Shown one piece after another: positions 19,575 to 28,694 of a DNA stretch of 64,000 nt. The stretch is from Mesorhizobium sp. (GTDB lineage: Bacteria > Pseudomonadota > Alphaproteobacteria > Rhizobiales > Rhizobiaceae). The stretch's first letter is position 1. Every line of letters begins with the position of its first letter. Where the stretch lies: the NCBI RefSeq assembly GCF_017306545.1, contig NZ_JAFKID010000004.1:124001-188000 (forward strand), read 5' to 3'. The position numbers were made by a program, and so were the translations under genes. The notes below the pieces were generated by a model that was given only the letters and a program-made list of their open reading frames with translations, was not told where the DNA came from and did no database searches.

Positions 19575-20387
19575 TTATTCGTGACTATTGTCCATATGCT
19601 TCAGCTCTTCCAGCGTCGGCATCGAGACGATGTGGTAGCCGGAATCGACATAGTGGATCTCGCCGGTGACGCCGGCCGCCAGGTCCGACAGCAGATAGAG
19701 CGCCGAGCTGCCCACCTCGTCGATGTTGACGGTGCGGCGCAGCGGCGAGTTGCGCTGCTGGTAGGAATACATGTAGCGCGCGTCGGAAATGCCGGCGCCC
19801 GCCAGCGTGCGCACCGGCCCGGCCGAAATGCCGTTCACGCGAATACCGCGCGGGCCGTAGTCGTTGGCGAGATAGCGCACGCTCGCCTCCAGCCCCGCCT
19901 TGGCGACGCCCATGACGTTGTAGTTCGGCATCACGCGCACCGAGCCGGCATAGGTCAGCGTCACCATGGCGCCGCCGTCGCTCATCAGCGCCGCCGCATG
20001 GCGCGCGATTTCCGTGAAGGAATAGCAGGAGATCACCATGGTGCGGATGAAGTTGTCGCGGCTGGTGTCGGCGTAAAGGCCCTTCAACTCGTTCTTGTCG
20101 GAGAAGCCGATGGCGTGGACGACGAAATCCAGCCCGCCCCATTCCTGTTTCAGCGTCTCGAAGGTGGCGGCGACCGAAGCGCTGTCTTCTACGTCGCACG
20201 GCAAGACCAGCTTCGCGCCCGCCTGCTCGGCCAGCGGCTTGACACGACGGCCGAAGGCCTCGCCCTGGTAGGTGAACGCCAGGTTCGCGCCGTGTTCGTG
20301 CAGTTTCCTGGCGATGCCCCAGGCAATCGAATGGTCGTTGGCGACGCCCATGACGAGGCCGCGCTTGCCTTTCATCAGACCTTCCAT
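19575..20387 (-). CDS. fabI: Enoyl-[acyl-carrier-protein] reductase (NADH) FabI
   Basis: A 270-residue FabI, the last reductive step of each type II fatty acid elongation cycle. The short-chain dehydrogenase fold has GVANDHSIAWGIA at the cofactor site and the FabI Tyr/Tyr/Lys arrangement in LTYAGSVRVMPNYNVMGVAKA (two quoted halves: LTYAGSVRVM, NYNVMGVAKA). GAGGA lies 10 bp upstream of the ATG. It is the third gene after fabA and fabB, 13 bp from fabB, so probably co-transcribed. Confidence 0.95.
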   Translation of the reverse strand: MEGLMKGKRGLVMGVANDHSIAWGIARKLHEHGANLAFTYQGEAFGRRVKPLAEQAGAKLVLPCDVEDSASVAATFETLKQEWGGLDFVVHAIGFSDKNELKGLYADTSRDNFIRTMVISCYSFTEIARHAAALMSDGGAMVTLTYAGSVRVMPNYNVMGVAKAGLEASVRYLANDYGPRGIRVNGISAGPVRTLAGAGISDARYMYSYQQRNSPLRRTVNIDEVGSSALYLLSDLAAGVTGEIHYVDSGYHIVSMPTLEELKHMDNSHE

Positions 20388-20400
20388 GGCAGGATTTTCC

Positions 20401-21624
20401 TCAGCCGTTGTAGCGCTGGAAGACCAGGGTGGCATTGGTGCCGCCGAAGCCGAAGGAGTTCGACAGCGCGGTGTCGATCTTGGCATTGTCGATGCGCTTG
20501 CGCACGATCGGCATGCCTTCGAATTCCGGGTCGAGGTTTTCGATATGGGCGCTTTCGCCGATGAAGCCGCCCTGCATCATCAGGATCGAATAGATCGATT
20601 CCTGCACGCCGGCCGCGCCCAGCGAATGCCCGGTCAGCGACTTGGTCGAGGTGATGTTGGGCATTTTTTCGCCGAACACCTCGCGGATGGCGCCCATCTC
20701 CTTGGAATCGCCGACCGGCGTCGAGGTGCCGTGCGTGTTGATGTAGTCGACCGGTCCCTTCACCGTGGCAAGCGCCTGCCGCATGCAGCGGATCGCGCCT
20801 TCGCCGGAGGGCGCCACCATGTCGTAGCCGTCGGAGGTCGCGCCGTAGCCGACGATCTCGGCATAGATTTTCGCGCCGCGCGCCTTGGCGCGCTCGAGCT
20901 CCTCCAGCACCAGCACCCCGGCGCCGCCGGCGATGACGAAACCGTCGCGGTTCACGTCGTAAGCGCGGGAAGCCACCGATGCGCGGTCGTTGAATTTGGA
21001 CGACATCGCGCCCATGGCGTCGAACAGGTTCGACATCGTCCAGTCGAGGTCCTCGTGGCCGCCGGCGAACATGACGTCCTGCTTGCCCCACTGGATCATC
21101 TCGGCGGCGTTGCCGATGCAATGCGCCGAGGTCGAGCAGGCCGACGAGATGGAATAGTTGACGCCGTGGATCTTGAACCAGGTGGCGAGCGTGGCGGACG
21201 CCGTGGACGACATCGCCTTCGGGACCGCGAAGGGGCCGATTCGCTTCGGCGAGCCGTTCTTCAGCGTGGTTTCGGCCGCCTCCACGATGGTGCGCGTCGA
21301 GGGGCCGCCCGAACCCATGATGATGCCGGTGCGGGGGTTGTCCGAGATGTCGCCTTCCTCGAGGCCGCTGTCGGCGATGGCCTGTTTCATTGCCACGTGA
21401 TTCCACATGCCGCCTTGCGACAGGAACCGGGCCGCCCGCCGATCGACGAGGTCGGTCGTGTCCAGGTTGGGCGCGCCCCAGACCTGGCAACGGAAACCGT
21501 GCTCGGCGAAGGAGGGCGAGAAACTGATGCCGGATCTGGCGTCGTGCAGCGAGGCCCGCACCTCGTCGGCGTTGTTGCCGATGGACGACACGATGCCGAG
21601 GCCGGTGACTACGACTCGTCTCAT
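20401..21624 (-). CDS. fabB: 3-oxoacyl-ACP synthase I FabB
   Basis: A 407-residue beta-ketoacyl-ACP synthase. The catalytic Cys lies in SACSTSAHC (about residue 163), with the histidines in NTHGTSTP and TGHSLGAAG and the glycine-rich end GFGGTNA. Its position between fabA and fabI and its closeness to FabB rather than FabF indicate the unsaturated fatty acid branch. It begins 31 bp after the fabA stop. Confidence 0.95.
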   Translation of the reverse strand: MRRVVVTGLGIVSSIGNNADEVRASLHDARSGISFSPSFAEHGFRCQVWGAPNLDTTDLVDRRAARFLSQGGMWNHVAMKQAIADSGLEEGDISDNPRTGIIMGSGGPSTRTIVEAAETTLKNGSPKRIGPFAVPKAMSSTASATLATWFKIHGVNYSISSACSTSAHCIGNAAEMIQWGKQDVMFAGGHEDLDWTMSNLFDAMGAMSSKFNDRASVASRAYDVNRDGFVIAGGAGVLVLEELERAKARGAKIYAEIVGYGATSDGYDMVAPSGEGAIRCMRQALATVKGPVDYINTHGTSTPVGDSKEMGAIREVFGEKMPNITSTKSLTGHSLGAAGVQESIYSILMMQGGFIGESAHIENLDPEFEGMPIVRKRIDNAKIDTALSNSFGFGGTNATLVFQRYNG

Positions 21625-21655
21625 GCTCTGGCTCCTCGCGAAAAGCTGTTGAGGT

Positions 21656-22171
21656 TCAGGCTGCCGACTGCTTCGACAGGCCGACCTTCAGGTCGGTCGC
21701 GGAATATATGGTCTCGCCGTCCGCCTTCAACCAGCCGTCGGCGATGCCGAGCACCAGCCGGCCGCGCATCACGCGCTTGAAGTCGATGCCGTATTCGACC
21801 AGCTTGACCGAAGGCGTGACCATGCCCTTGAACTTCACCTCGCCGGTGGACAGCGCCATGCCCTTGCCGGGCTCGCCGAGCCAGCCGAGGAAGAAGCCGG
21901 TGAGCTGCCACATGGCGTCCAGCCCGAGGCAGCCGGGCATGATCGGATTGCCGATGAAATGGCAGGGGAAGAACCACAGGTCCGGCTTGATGTCGAATTC
22001 GGCGCGGATGAAGCCCTTGTCGAAGGCGCCGCCCGTCTCGCTGATCTCGGTGATGCGGTCGAACATCAGCATCGGCGGGGCGGGAAGCTGGGCATTGCCC
22101 GGACCGAACAGCTCGCCTCGGGCACAAGCCAGAAGCTCCTCGTATCCGTAGCTGGACTTCGCATCGGCCAT
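21656..22171 (-). CDS. fabA: 3-hydroxydecanoyl-ACP dehydratase/isomerase FabA
   Basis: A 171-residue FabA that dehydrates 3-hydroxydecanoyl-ACP and isomerises the product to the cis-3 form, introducing the double bond of unsaturated fatty acids. The active-site His is in PCHFIGNP and the Asp in CLGLDAMWQ. The ATG has GGGGACGAG upstream. It is the first gene of fabA-fabB-fabI and is divergent from irr, an order well known in Rhizobiales. Confidence 0.96.
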   Translation of the reverse strand: MADAKSSYGYEELLACARGELFGPGNAQLPAPPMLMFDRITEISETGGAFDKGFIRAEFDIKPDLWFFPCHFIGNPIMPGCLGLDAMWQLTGFFLGWLGEPGKGMALSTGEVKFKGMVTPSVKLVEYGIDFKRVMRGRLVLGIADGWLKADGETIYSATDLKVGLSKQSAA

Positions 22172-22426
22172 CGACTCGTCCCCGTCTTGCGGGCGGCTCC
22201 GCCCTGTTCTTGACGCCGTTCCCGGCGTTCGTAGCACAGCCCGCCTCTGCCCGGAAACCGGCTGCCCGAATGGTTCCGTGGCTCTAACCCGCCCCAATGC
22301 GCGGGTCAATGCGCGCTATTGATCGCATCAGGCCGACAGAATATATCTCCTCGAACGCATCGGTTCGGAAAAGGGCGGAATTGCGCCGGTTCAGGATCGG
22401 ATGCCGAAGGGAAACGCAAGCGGGTT

Positions 22427-22855
22427 ATGGACGACAACCGGCAGATCGAGGCCATCATGGTGGAGCGGCGGGTGCGCGAGGCGGGGCTGCGGCCGACGCG
22501 CCAGCGCGTCGCGCTGGCCGAACTGCTGTTCGCCAAGGGCGATCGCCATCTCTCGGCCGAGGAACTGCACGAGGAGGCGCAGGCCGTCGGCGTGCCGGTT
22601 TCCCTGGCGACCGTCTACAATGCCCTGCACCAGTTCACCCAGGCCGGCCTGCTGCGCATTCTCGCCATGGAAGGCGCCCGGACTTATTTCGACACCAACA
22701 CCTCCGACCATCACCACTTCTTCGTGGAAGGCGAGAACCGCGTTTTCGATATCGAGAGCGGGCCGGTCGTCGTCGGCAACCTGCCCGAGCCGCCCGAGGG
22801 CATGGAAATCGCCAATGTCGATGTCGTGGTGCGGCTGCGGCAAAAGCGCGGCTGA
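22427..22855 (+). CDS. irr: Iron response regulator Irr (Fur family)
   Basis: A 142-residue Fur-superfamily regulator. The N-terminal winged helix (RPTRQRVALAELL through VSLATVYNALHQFTQAGLL) binds DNA. The SDHHHFFVEGENR segment (about residues 85-97) with its histidine run is the Irr haem/metal-binding site. Known rhizobial Irr proteins repress haem and iron-using genes under iron limitation and are degraded or inactivated by haem. No N-terminal haem regulatory Cys-Pro motif is present, as in Rhizobium rather than Bradyrhizobium. It is divergent from fabA. Confidence 0.94.
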   Translation: MDDNRQIEAIMVERRVREAGLRPTRQRVALAELLFAKGDRHLSAEELHEEAQAVGVPVSLATVYNALHQFTQAGLLRILAMEGARTYFDTNTSDHHHFFVEGENRVFDIESGPVVVGNLPEPPEGMEIANVDVVVRLRQKRG

Positions 22856-22878
22856 AGGCGGCTTGCACCGGCCTCGCC

Positions 22879-23454
22879 TCAATCCTTGATCTTCTCGCCG
22901 GGATAGGCGCCCCATACGAGCGACTGGTTGATCCAGCCGGTGTGGCCGCCCAGTGTCATTTCGCACCAGTCGCCGGTACAGGACTTGATCGTGCCGATCA
23001 CGCCGGGCTCGACCAGCGCGATCACCTCGGCGTCCTTTGCGGGACTGTAGAAAAGCTTGATCTGATCGCCCTTGCCGCGCTGCCAGGGCGCGACGATCGC
23101 CGTGCGCTTGCCCGACAGCAGCGACTGGTTGATCCAACCCTCCGCGCCGTCCGCGTCGCGCACCTTGCGCCAGGTGTCGTATTCCTGGACGATCTCCATC
23201 GGCAGCCCCGCCTTGGTGTACATCCAGTCCACCGAATAGTTGGTGCCCGGCCCGATGCGCGAGTTGACTCTGCCGGATTTCAGCGAAACGAATCGCGGCA
23301 GCGGCAGGCCGCTCGGCCCGAGCGTCACCGCCTGCGCCGCCCCTTGCGCCAGCGCCGGTCCGCAATGCAGGGCAAGACCCAGCAGGGCCGCGCCGGCGAT
23401 CAGGCGCAGCGGCGCCGAACCAGACACTTTCGATTTCCAGGCGCGTACGTTCAT
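22879..23454 (-). CDS. Secreted SH3-domain protein
   Basis: A 191-residue exported protein with a signal peptide (about residues 1-36, ending PALAQ). It is followed by two bacterial SH3-like repeats, each with the pattern 'G-x-W-(C/R)-x-(M/V)-…-GWINQSL'; the GWINQSL phrase occurs twice (about residues 110 and 170). Such domains usually bind cell-wall peptides or proteins in the periplasm. Two Cys residues (SCTGDWC) in the second repeat could form a disulfide. No enzymatic domain. Convergent with irr. Confidence 0.85.
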   Translation of the reverse strand: MNVRAWKSKVSGSAPLRLIAGAALLGLALHCGPALAQGAAQAVTLGPSGLPLPRFVSLKSGRVNSRIGPGTNYSVDWMYTKAGLPMEIVQEYDTWRKVRDADGAEGWINQSLLSGKRTAIVAPWQRGKGDQIKLFYSPAKDAEVIALVEPGVIGTIKSCTGDWCEMTLGGHTGWINQSLVWGAYPGEKIKD

Positions 23455-23614
23455 TTGTCCGAACAACCGGTTTCCGGCGCGATGTGCCCGGCAGCCTTTT
23501 TCTTTGTCATCGGCGGCACCGCTTGATACATGAGACAGGCGGTGCTGCCACCGATTTGCAGTTTCGCCCGTCTTGGTTAAAGAGCTCTCAACGAATCCGG
23601 AATCGAGGGAAGGA

Positions 23615-24616
23615 ATGGCGGCCAAGAAGAAGCCTCTCGTCGTCATCACGCGCAAGCTGCCGGACCCGGTCGAGACGCGCATGCGCGAGCTGTTCGACGC
23701 CCGGCTGATCGTCGAGGACCGGCCGATGACCCGCGAGGAACTGGTCGCGGCGGTGAAGGAGGCGGACGTTCTGGTCCCCACCATCACCGACACGATCGAC
23801 GCCGACCTGATCGCGGAGGCGGGCGCGAACCTGAAGCTGATCGCCAATTTTGGCAACGGCGTCGACAAGATCGACATCGCCGCCGCCGCCCGGCGCGGCA
23901 TCACCGTCACCAATACGCCCAACGTCTTGACCGAAGACACCGCCGACATGACCATGGCGCTGATGCTGGCGGTGCCGCGCCGGCTGGCCGAGGGCGCCAA
24001 CGTGCTTCCGGGCGACAAGAAATGGTCCGGCTGGTCGCCGACCTGGATGCTTGGCCGCCGCCTCGGCGGCAAGCGACTCGGCATCGTCGGCATGGGCCGC
24101 ATCGGCACCGCCGTCGCCCGCCGCGCCAAGGCCTTCGGCCTGTCGATCCACTATCACAACCGCCACCGCGTCATGCAGGCGCTGGAGGACGAACTGGAGG
24201 CGACCTACTGGGAAAGCCTCGACCAGATGCTGGCCCGCATGGACATCATCTCGGTCAACTGTCCCTCGACGCCGGCGACCTTCCATCTGTTGTCGGCGCG
24301 GCGGCTGGCGCTGATGCAGCCGGCCTCCTACATCGTCAACACCGCGCGCGGCGACATCATCGACGAGGACGCGCTGATCAAGCTGATCCAGGACGGCAAG
24401 ATCGCCGGCGCCGGGCTGGACGTCTACGAGAACGAGCCGGCGCTCAACACCAGGCTGCTGAAGCTCGCCGCCCGCGGCAAGGTCGTGCTCCTGCCGCATA
24501 TGAGTTCGGCCACGCTGGAAGGCCGCATCGACATGGGCGAGAAGGTCATCATCAACATCCGCGCCTTCTTCGACGGCCATCGTCCGCCGGACCGGGTGCT
24601 GCCGCTCAGGACCTGA
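23615..24616 (+). CDS. D-isomer-specific 2-hydroxyacid dehydrogenase (glyoxylate/hydroxypyruvate reductase type)
   Basis: A 333-residue NAD(P)-dependent dehydrogenase. The nucleotide-binding GIVGMGRIGTAVA and the catalytic Arg (NTARGD), Glu (YENEP) and His (LPHMSS) are all present, so it should be active. Closeness to glyoxylate reductase/D-glycerate dehydrogenase is inferred from the overall pattern (NFGNGVDKID near the start); D-lactate or phosphonate substrates cannot be excluded. The ATG was chosen because AGGGAAGGA directly precedes it. Confidence 0.88.
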   Translation: MAAKKKPLVVITRKLPDPVETRMRELFDARLIVEDRPMTREELVAAVKEADVLVPTITDTIDADLIAEAGANLKLIANFGNGVDKIDIAAAARRGITVTNTPNVLTEDTADMTMALMLAVPRRLAEGANVLPGDKKWSGWSPTWMLGRRLGGKRLGIVGMGRIGTAVARRAKAFGLSIHYHNRHRVMQALEDELEATYWESLDQMLARMDIISVNCPSTPATFHLLSARRLALMQPASYIVNTARGDIIDEDALIKLIQDGKIAGAGLDVYENEPALNTRLLKLAARGKVVLLPHMSSATLEGRIDMGEKVIINIRAFFDGHRPPDRVLPLRT

Positions 24617-24626
24617 TTTTGGGGTT

Positions 24627-24762
24627 CCTCGCCCCACGAAGTGGGGTGAGGTGGCGAACTTCCGTGGCGATAACGGATGAAGCGAGCCGGAGACGGGCAG
24701 GGGCTGGAACGCCAATCTCCCCTCTCCGCCCGCGCCTCGCTCCCCATTTCATGGGAGCGAGG
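24627..24762. repeat. Palindromic element overlapping the aconitase X stop codon
   Basis: Two hairpin heads ~85 bp apart: 24627-24651 (11-bp arms with one wobble pair, loop GAA) and 24735-24762 (10-bp arms around CCATTTCAT). The second hairpin contains the TGA stop codon of the reverse-strand aconitase X gene, so the last few residues of that protein are encoded by the element. It resembles the other GC-rich palindromes in the window. Confidence 0.7.
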
Positions 24763-26578
24763 AAACCGGTGTTATATGCCCGCCGCCGTCGACCGCCACG
24801 TTCTTCCCGCGAAACCGCTCGAACTGAGTCCGGTCCAGCCTCAGCGCGACCGGCGTCGGCCAACCCATTTCGCGCGCCACGATCAGCCCGAGCAGCAGGA
24901 TCGCGTCGGGTTCGTGCAGGACAAGGGCCGCCGGCGCGTGGCTGTTGTGGACGAGTTCCAGCAGCACCGCCGAGGCGGATGACGAGCCGATGGTGCCGGG
25001 CAGGAACAGCACCTTGCCCGCTATGGATTCGCCATGCTGCGGATGGCGCACGTCGGCGATGCGCCCGGTTTTCGGGTTCACGCCGCCCCAGAAACTGATC
25101 GGGGCGGTGAGGACAAGCGCTTCGCCGCTGCCCGGGGCGCCGGGCACGAGGATTTCGGCCGGCGCGTCCGTTTCGTCGGCAATGTTATCCTGGAACGACG
25201 CACCCTCACCCCTAACCCCTCCCCGTAAGGAGGAGGGGGACAAGGGCGCGGCAGCTTCCCCTCCCCCCAAGGGCGCAAGAGTCGGGGAGGGGTTAGGGGT
25301 GGGGGTAGCTGCCCGTCCCAACTCTCTCGCCGCCAGATCCGAATACACCGGCCGTCCCGCCACCGCGCTTTCGACGCAATCGACCAGCGCGCCGTAGAGT
25401 ACGCCGTAGCCGGTGTTGCCCGGTGCATAATGGGCGAATTTACCGGAGTTGGTCATCAACACGGCGCCGGCGAGCTCGGGCAGGATCGGCGTTACGACAA
25501 CACAGGTATCGGCGACGATGGTGACGCCCGCCGCCTCAAGTGCCTTGCGCCGCCCGTCGCTTTCCAGGTCGGCCAGTGCATGCCTGCCGGTACAGGCATA
25601 GAACGGCACCTTCAGGCGCCGGCCGGCGATCAGCCTTTCCAGCGCATCGAATTCGGCGAGCGACAGGTGCGGGCTGCCGATGGCGACTGCATCGATGCGC
25701 TCAACTCCCTTCGCGGTGGAAAGACCGGCCCGCGCCGTCGCGACCATCTCCGGCGTGACGGAGACGACCGCTTGCGGCTTCAGTCCGCCAAGCGCCGTCG
25801 CCACGTCCGGTGCTTCCGGCGTGACGCCGGCGATGTGGAAGAGCCCGACCGCGCCCGAGGATGCGGCGGCGGCGCCGAACGCCTTCAGCGCGTCCTCGCC
25901 CGGATGCTCCTCGACGCCGGCGACGACGCCGATGGCCGTGCCGACCTCCCGGCCGAAAAGGCTGCCCAGCACCGGCCAGGCGATTTCCGAGCGCAGGAAG
26001 GCGCGGGGCAGGGCGGAGACGTCGAACACCACCTCGGCCAGCCGGTTTTCCGGTCGGTGCAGGCCGTAATCCGGTGCGCGGCCGGTAATGGCGCAGGCGA
26101 TGTCGAGAAAATCGCCGTAGCGGTTGGTGCGCGCGCCGAGCACCGAATTGCAGAAGACGACGGCGTTCGATTCGCCCCAGGCGACGTCCGTGCCGAAGGC
26201 CGGCCGATGCCCGGCCTGATAGGGCGCGCAGGTCCAGCTCGGTTCGCAGCCGAGCTTGCGGTAGGCGTCCATCATGCGCCGCGCCATGGCGCGCTCATGG
26301 CCTTCGAGCCGTACCTTCGAGCAGCCCATGAGGTCGAGCGCGCCGACATTGAGGGTGGCCCGCACGGCGGCCTTCGCGCCGCCCTCGACCAGCCTTTCGG
26401 CGAACAGCGTGCCGGAATCGCCGTGATAGAGCGCGCCGTCGATATGGGCGGACGCGATAGGGATGAGCCGTGGGGCGCCGAGCAGGCGGGCGCTCTCGGC
26501 GACCATGCGCATGGCGATTGCGGCGCCGTCGCGGCCGCCGGCGACGGCCTGTTCCTCGTCTGTCAGCAGCAGGCCCAT
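24749..26578 (-). CDS. Fused aconitase X (catalytic plus swivel domains)
   Basis: A 609-residue protein. Residues ~1-410 match the aconitase X catalytic domain (DUF521), including DALYHGDSG-type HIDGALYHGDSG near residue 50 and TCAPYQAGHRP. Residues ~470-590 match the AcnX swivel domain (ILVPGAPGSGEALVL, SFWGGVNPKTGRI, LPGTIGSSS). Characterised bacterial AcnX enzymes include a cis-3-hydroxy-L-proline dehydratase; the substrate here is unknown and no proline-catabolism neighbour is present. Between the domains is a ~40-residue Pro/Gly/Ser/Leu-rich linker encoded by a palindromic element. The start is 1 bp after the preceding stop, so coupled to the MoeB-type gene. Confidence 0.85.
   Translation of the reverse strand: MGLLLTDEEQAVAGGRDGAAIAMRMVAESARLLGAPRLIPIASAHIDGALYHGDSGTLFAERLVEGGAKAAVRATLNVGALDLMGCSKVRLEGHERAMARRMMDAYRKLGCEPSWTCAPYQAGHRPAFGTDVAWGESNAVVFCNSVLGARTNRYGDFLDIACAITGRAPDYGLHRPENRLAEVVFDVSALPRAFLRSEIAWPVLGSLFGREVGTAIGVVAGVEEHPGEDALKAFGAAAASSGAVGLFHIAGVTPEAPDVATALGGLKPQAVVSVTPEMVATARAGLSTAKGVERIDAVAIGSPHLSLAEFDALERLIAGRRLKVPFYACTGRHALADLESDGRRKALEAAGVTIVADTCVVVTPILPELAGAVLMTNSGKFAHYAPGNTGYGVLYGALVDCVESAVAGRPVYSDLAARELGRAATPTPNPSPTLAPLGGGEAAAPLSPSSLRGGVRGEGASFQDNIADETDAPAEILVPGAPGSGEALVLTAPISFWGGVNPKTGRIADVRHPQHGESIAGKVLFLPGTIGSSSASAVLLELVHNSHAPAALVLHEPDAILLLGLIVAREMGWPTPVALRLDRTQFERFRGKNVAVDGGGHITPVSSLP
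25207..25301. repeat. Palindromic element inserted in frame inside the aconitase X gene
   Basis: Perfect 19-bp outer arms (25207-25225 and 25283-25301) enclose a 57-bp centre containing two smaller GC-rich inverted pieces. The element lies wholly inside the coding frame and adds about 40 residues, including PNPSPTLAPLGGGE and SSLRGGVRGEG, between the catalytic and swivel domains without stop or frameshift. Such peptide phrases are typical of translated REP-like elements. Confidence 0.8.
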
Positions 26579-26579
26579 G

Positions 26580-27338
26580 TCAGCGCCTCTTGTAGCGGAT
26601 CGTCTCGAAACGCGCGGCAAGCGCGTCGTAGAGCAGCAGGCGGCCGACCAGCGGCTCGCCGATGCCGGTAATCAGCTTGATCGCCTCCATCGCCTGCAAG
26701 GTACCGATGACGCCGGTCAGCGCGCCGAGAATGCCGGCCTGCGCGCAGGAGGGTACGACGCCCTCCGGCGGCGGCTCGGGAAACAGGTCGCGATAGGAGG
26801 GGTTCTGCCTGCCGTCGGCGTCCGTCTCGAACGGCTTCAGCACCGTCACCGAACCGTCGAAGCGGCCGACGGCGGCGTGAACCAGCGGCTTTTCCTCCCG
26901 TTCGCAGGCGTCCGCCACGGCATAGCGCGTGTCGAAATTGTCGGAGCCGTCGATGGTGAGGTCGTAGCCGGCGACGAGGGCAGGTGCGTTTTCGGCCGTC
27001 AGCCGCAGCGTGTGCAATTCGACGGCGACGTGCGGGTTGATACGCAGGATCGTCTCGCGCGCGCTTTCGCCCTTGAGACGGCCGAGCGACTCGGTGCCGT
27101 GGATCACCTGCCGTTGCAGGTTGGACAGCGAAACCGTGTCGTCGTCGACGATGCCGAGCGCACCGACGCCGGCGGCCGCCAGATATTCCAGCACCGGCGC
27201 GCCGAGCCCGCCGGCGCCGATCACCAGCACGCGCGCGCATTTCAGCTTCTGCTGCCCGGCGCCGCCGATCTCGGGCAGCACGATATGGCGCGCATAGCGC
27301 TCCAGCTCTTCGTCGGACAAGGGCAGGGTGGTCGTCAT
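26580..27338 (-). CDS. moeB: MoeB/ThiF-family adenylyltransferase
   Basis: A 252-residue E1-like enzyme that adenylates the C-terminal Gly-Gly of a ubiquitin-like sulfur carrier such as MoaD or ThiS. The ATP-binding GAGGLGAPVLEYLAAAGVG (about residues 40-58), the arginine in NLQRQVIHG and the IDGSDNFDTRY motif are present, as is a Cys in PSCAQAG. The zinc-binding Cys pairs of E. coli MoeB are not obvious, and there is no rhodanese domain. MoeB and ThiF cannot be separated confidently. No clear ribosome-binding site; an alternative ATG lies at 27350. Confidence 0.8.
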   Translation of the reverse strand: MTTTLPLSDEELERYARHIVLPEIGGAGQQKLKCARVLVIGAGGLGAPVLEYLAAAGVGALGIVDDDTVSLSNLQRQVIHGTESLGRLKGESARETILRINPHVAVELHTLRLTAENAPALVAGYDLTIDGSDNFDTRYAVADACEREEKPLVHAAVGRFDGSVTVLKPFETDADGRQNPSYRDLFPEPPPEGVVPSCAQAGILGALTGVIGTLQAMEAIKLITGIGEPLVGRLLLYDALAARFETIRYKRR

Positions 27339-27538
27339 GGCGCGAACCATAGAGCGCCGAAGGGGCGCTGTCAGGAGCGATGCGCGTCGAGGGCTTGTGC
27401 CAGGCTGATTTCCGCTCCGCTCGAACGCCTTCCCTGCGGAGTAGTCGCATAGGGTGGGGTGCGCCACCGTTGGAACCGTACCAATTCCATAGACGATGGC
27501 GCGCCCTGTAAGGAGAGAGAAAGTCGAAGCGACGTCGC

Positions 27539-28681
27539 TCAGAACCCTTCCGTCGCCGTCACCGTGCCATGGTCTACGGTCAAGAACTGCGCCCGGCCTT
27601 TCAGGCTCGAAAACAGCGCCGCATCGGTGCCGGTCATGAAGGTCTGGCCACCGAGGTCCTCAAGGATGGAAAACAGCGCCGCGCGCCGGCCGGCGTCGAG
27701 ATGGGCGGCGATCTCGTCGAGCAACAGGATCGGCGCCATGCCGGCCATCTCGCCGGTCAGCCTTGCATGCGACAGCACGATGCCGACCAGCAGCGCCTTC
27801 TGCTCGCCGGTCGAGCAGTATTCCGCCGCCATGGCCTTCGGCCGGTGCCGTACGATGAGGTCGGCGCGGTGCGGCCCTTCCAGCGTGCGGCCGGCGGCGC
27901 GGTCGCGCTCGCGGCCTTCGGCCAGCGCGCGGCGGAACCGTTCCTCCGCTTCGACCGCCGGCATCGTCGCCACCGCCGCCTCCAGCTCTCCGGCCAGCCC
28001 GATATCGGCCTGCGGGAACGGCCCGTCGCTTGGCAGGCGCTCGATCATGGCGGCGAGCAGCCGCACCGTCTCCGCGCGGGCGGCGGCGATCGCCGTGCCG
28101 GTCTCGGCCATCTGCATCTCGATGGCGTCGAACCAGGCGCCGTCGCGCGAGCCTTCCGCCAGAAGCCGGTTGCGGCCGCGCATCGCCTTTTCGTAATCCA
28201 GCGCGCGCTGGCCGTGGGCGGCGTCGATCGCCAGCACCAGCCGGTCGAGGAAGCGGCGGCGGTCGCCGGCCGCGCCGGTGAACAGCGAATCCATCGACGG
28301 GGTGAGCCACACCACGCGCAGCCATTCCAGCATGGCTTCCGCCGAGCGCGCCGCAGCACCGTTGATGCGCACCTTTCGCCCGCCTTCGCCGGGCACGTCG
28401 TTGCCGGACGTGCCGGTGCCGATCTCGGCCTCGCCGTTCGGACCGTCCAGCCGGGCGTGCAGGGCAAAACCGCCGTCGCCGCCCTCGCGCGCGACTTCGC
28501 CGTAGGCGGCGCGACGCAGGCCGCGCCCCGGCGCCAGCAGCGACACGGCTTCCAGAAGGTTGGTCTTGCCGGCGCCGTTGTCGCCCGTCAGCACCACCGC
28601 GCCGGGCCGAAAATCGAGCGCCAGCGCCGCGTAGTTGCGGAAATTGGTGAGCGTCAGGCGCGTAATGTGCGGGGAGTGCAC
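27539..28681 (-). CDS. recF: DNA replication and repair protein RecF
   Basis: A 380-residue RecF, which loads RecA at gaps in single-stranded DNA together with RecO and RecR. Walker A is GDNGAGKTNLLEAV (about residues 33-46), the ABC-like signature region STGEQKALLVG and Walker B ILLLDEIAAHLD are present. The start is GTG, 13 bp after dnaN. Part of the reverse-strand dnaA-dnaN-recF cluster. Confidence 0.94.
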   Translation of the reverse strand: MHSPHITRLTLTNFRNYAALALDFRPGAVVLTGDNGAGKTNLLEAVSLLAPGRGLRRAAYGEVAREGGDGGFALHARLDGPNGEAEIGTGTSGNDVPGEGGRKVRINGAAARSAEAMLEWLRVVWLTPSMDSLFTGAAGDRRRFLDRLVLAIDAAHGQRALDYEKAMRGRNRLLAEGSRDGAWFDAIEMQMAETGTAIAAARAETVRLLAAMIERLPSDGPFPQADIGLAGELEAAVATMPAVEAEERFRRALAEGRERDRAAGRTLEGPHRADLIVRHRPKAMAAEYCSTGEQKALLVGIVLSHARLTGEMAGMAPILLLDEIAAHLDAGRRAALFSILEDLGGQTFMTGTDAALFSSLKGRAQFLTVDHGTVTATEGF

Positions 28682-28694
28682 AGGGTTCGCGGCT

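Noticed and set aside
22297-23526. 409-codon forward frame over irr and the SH3 gene
   Set aside because: Composite shadow frame; irr in another frame and the SH3 gene on the reverse strand explain the region.
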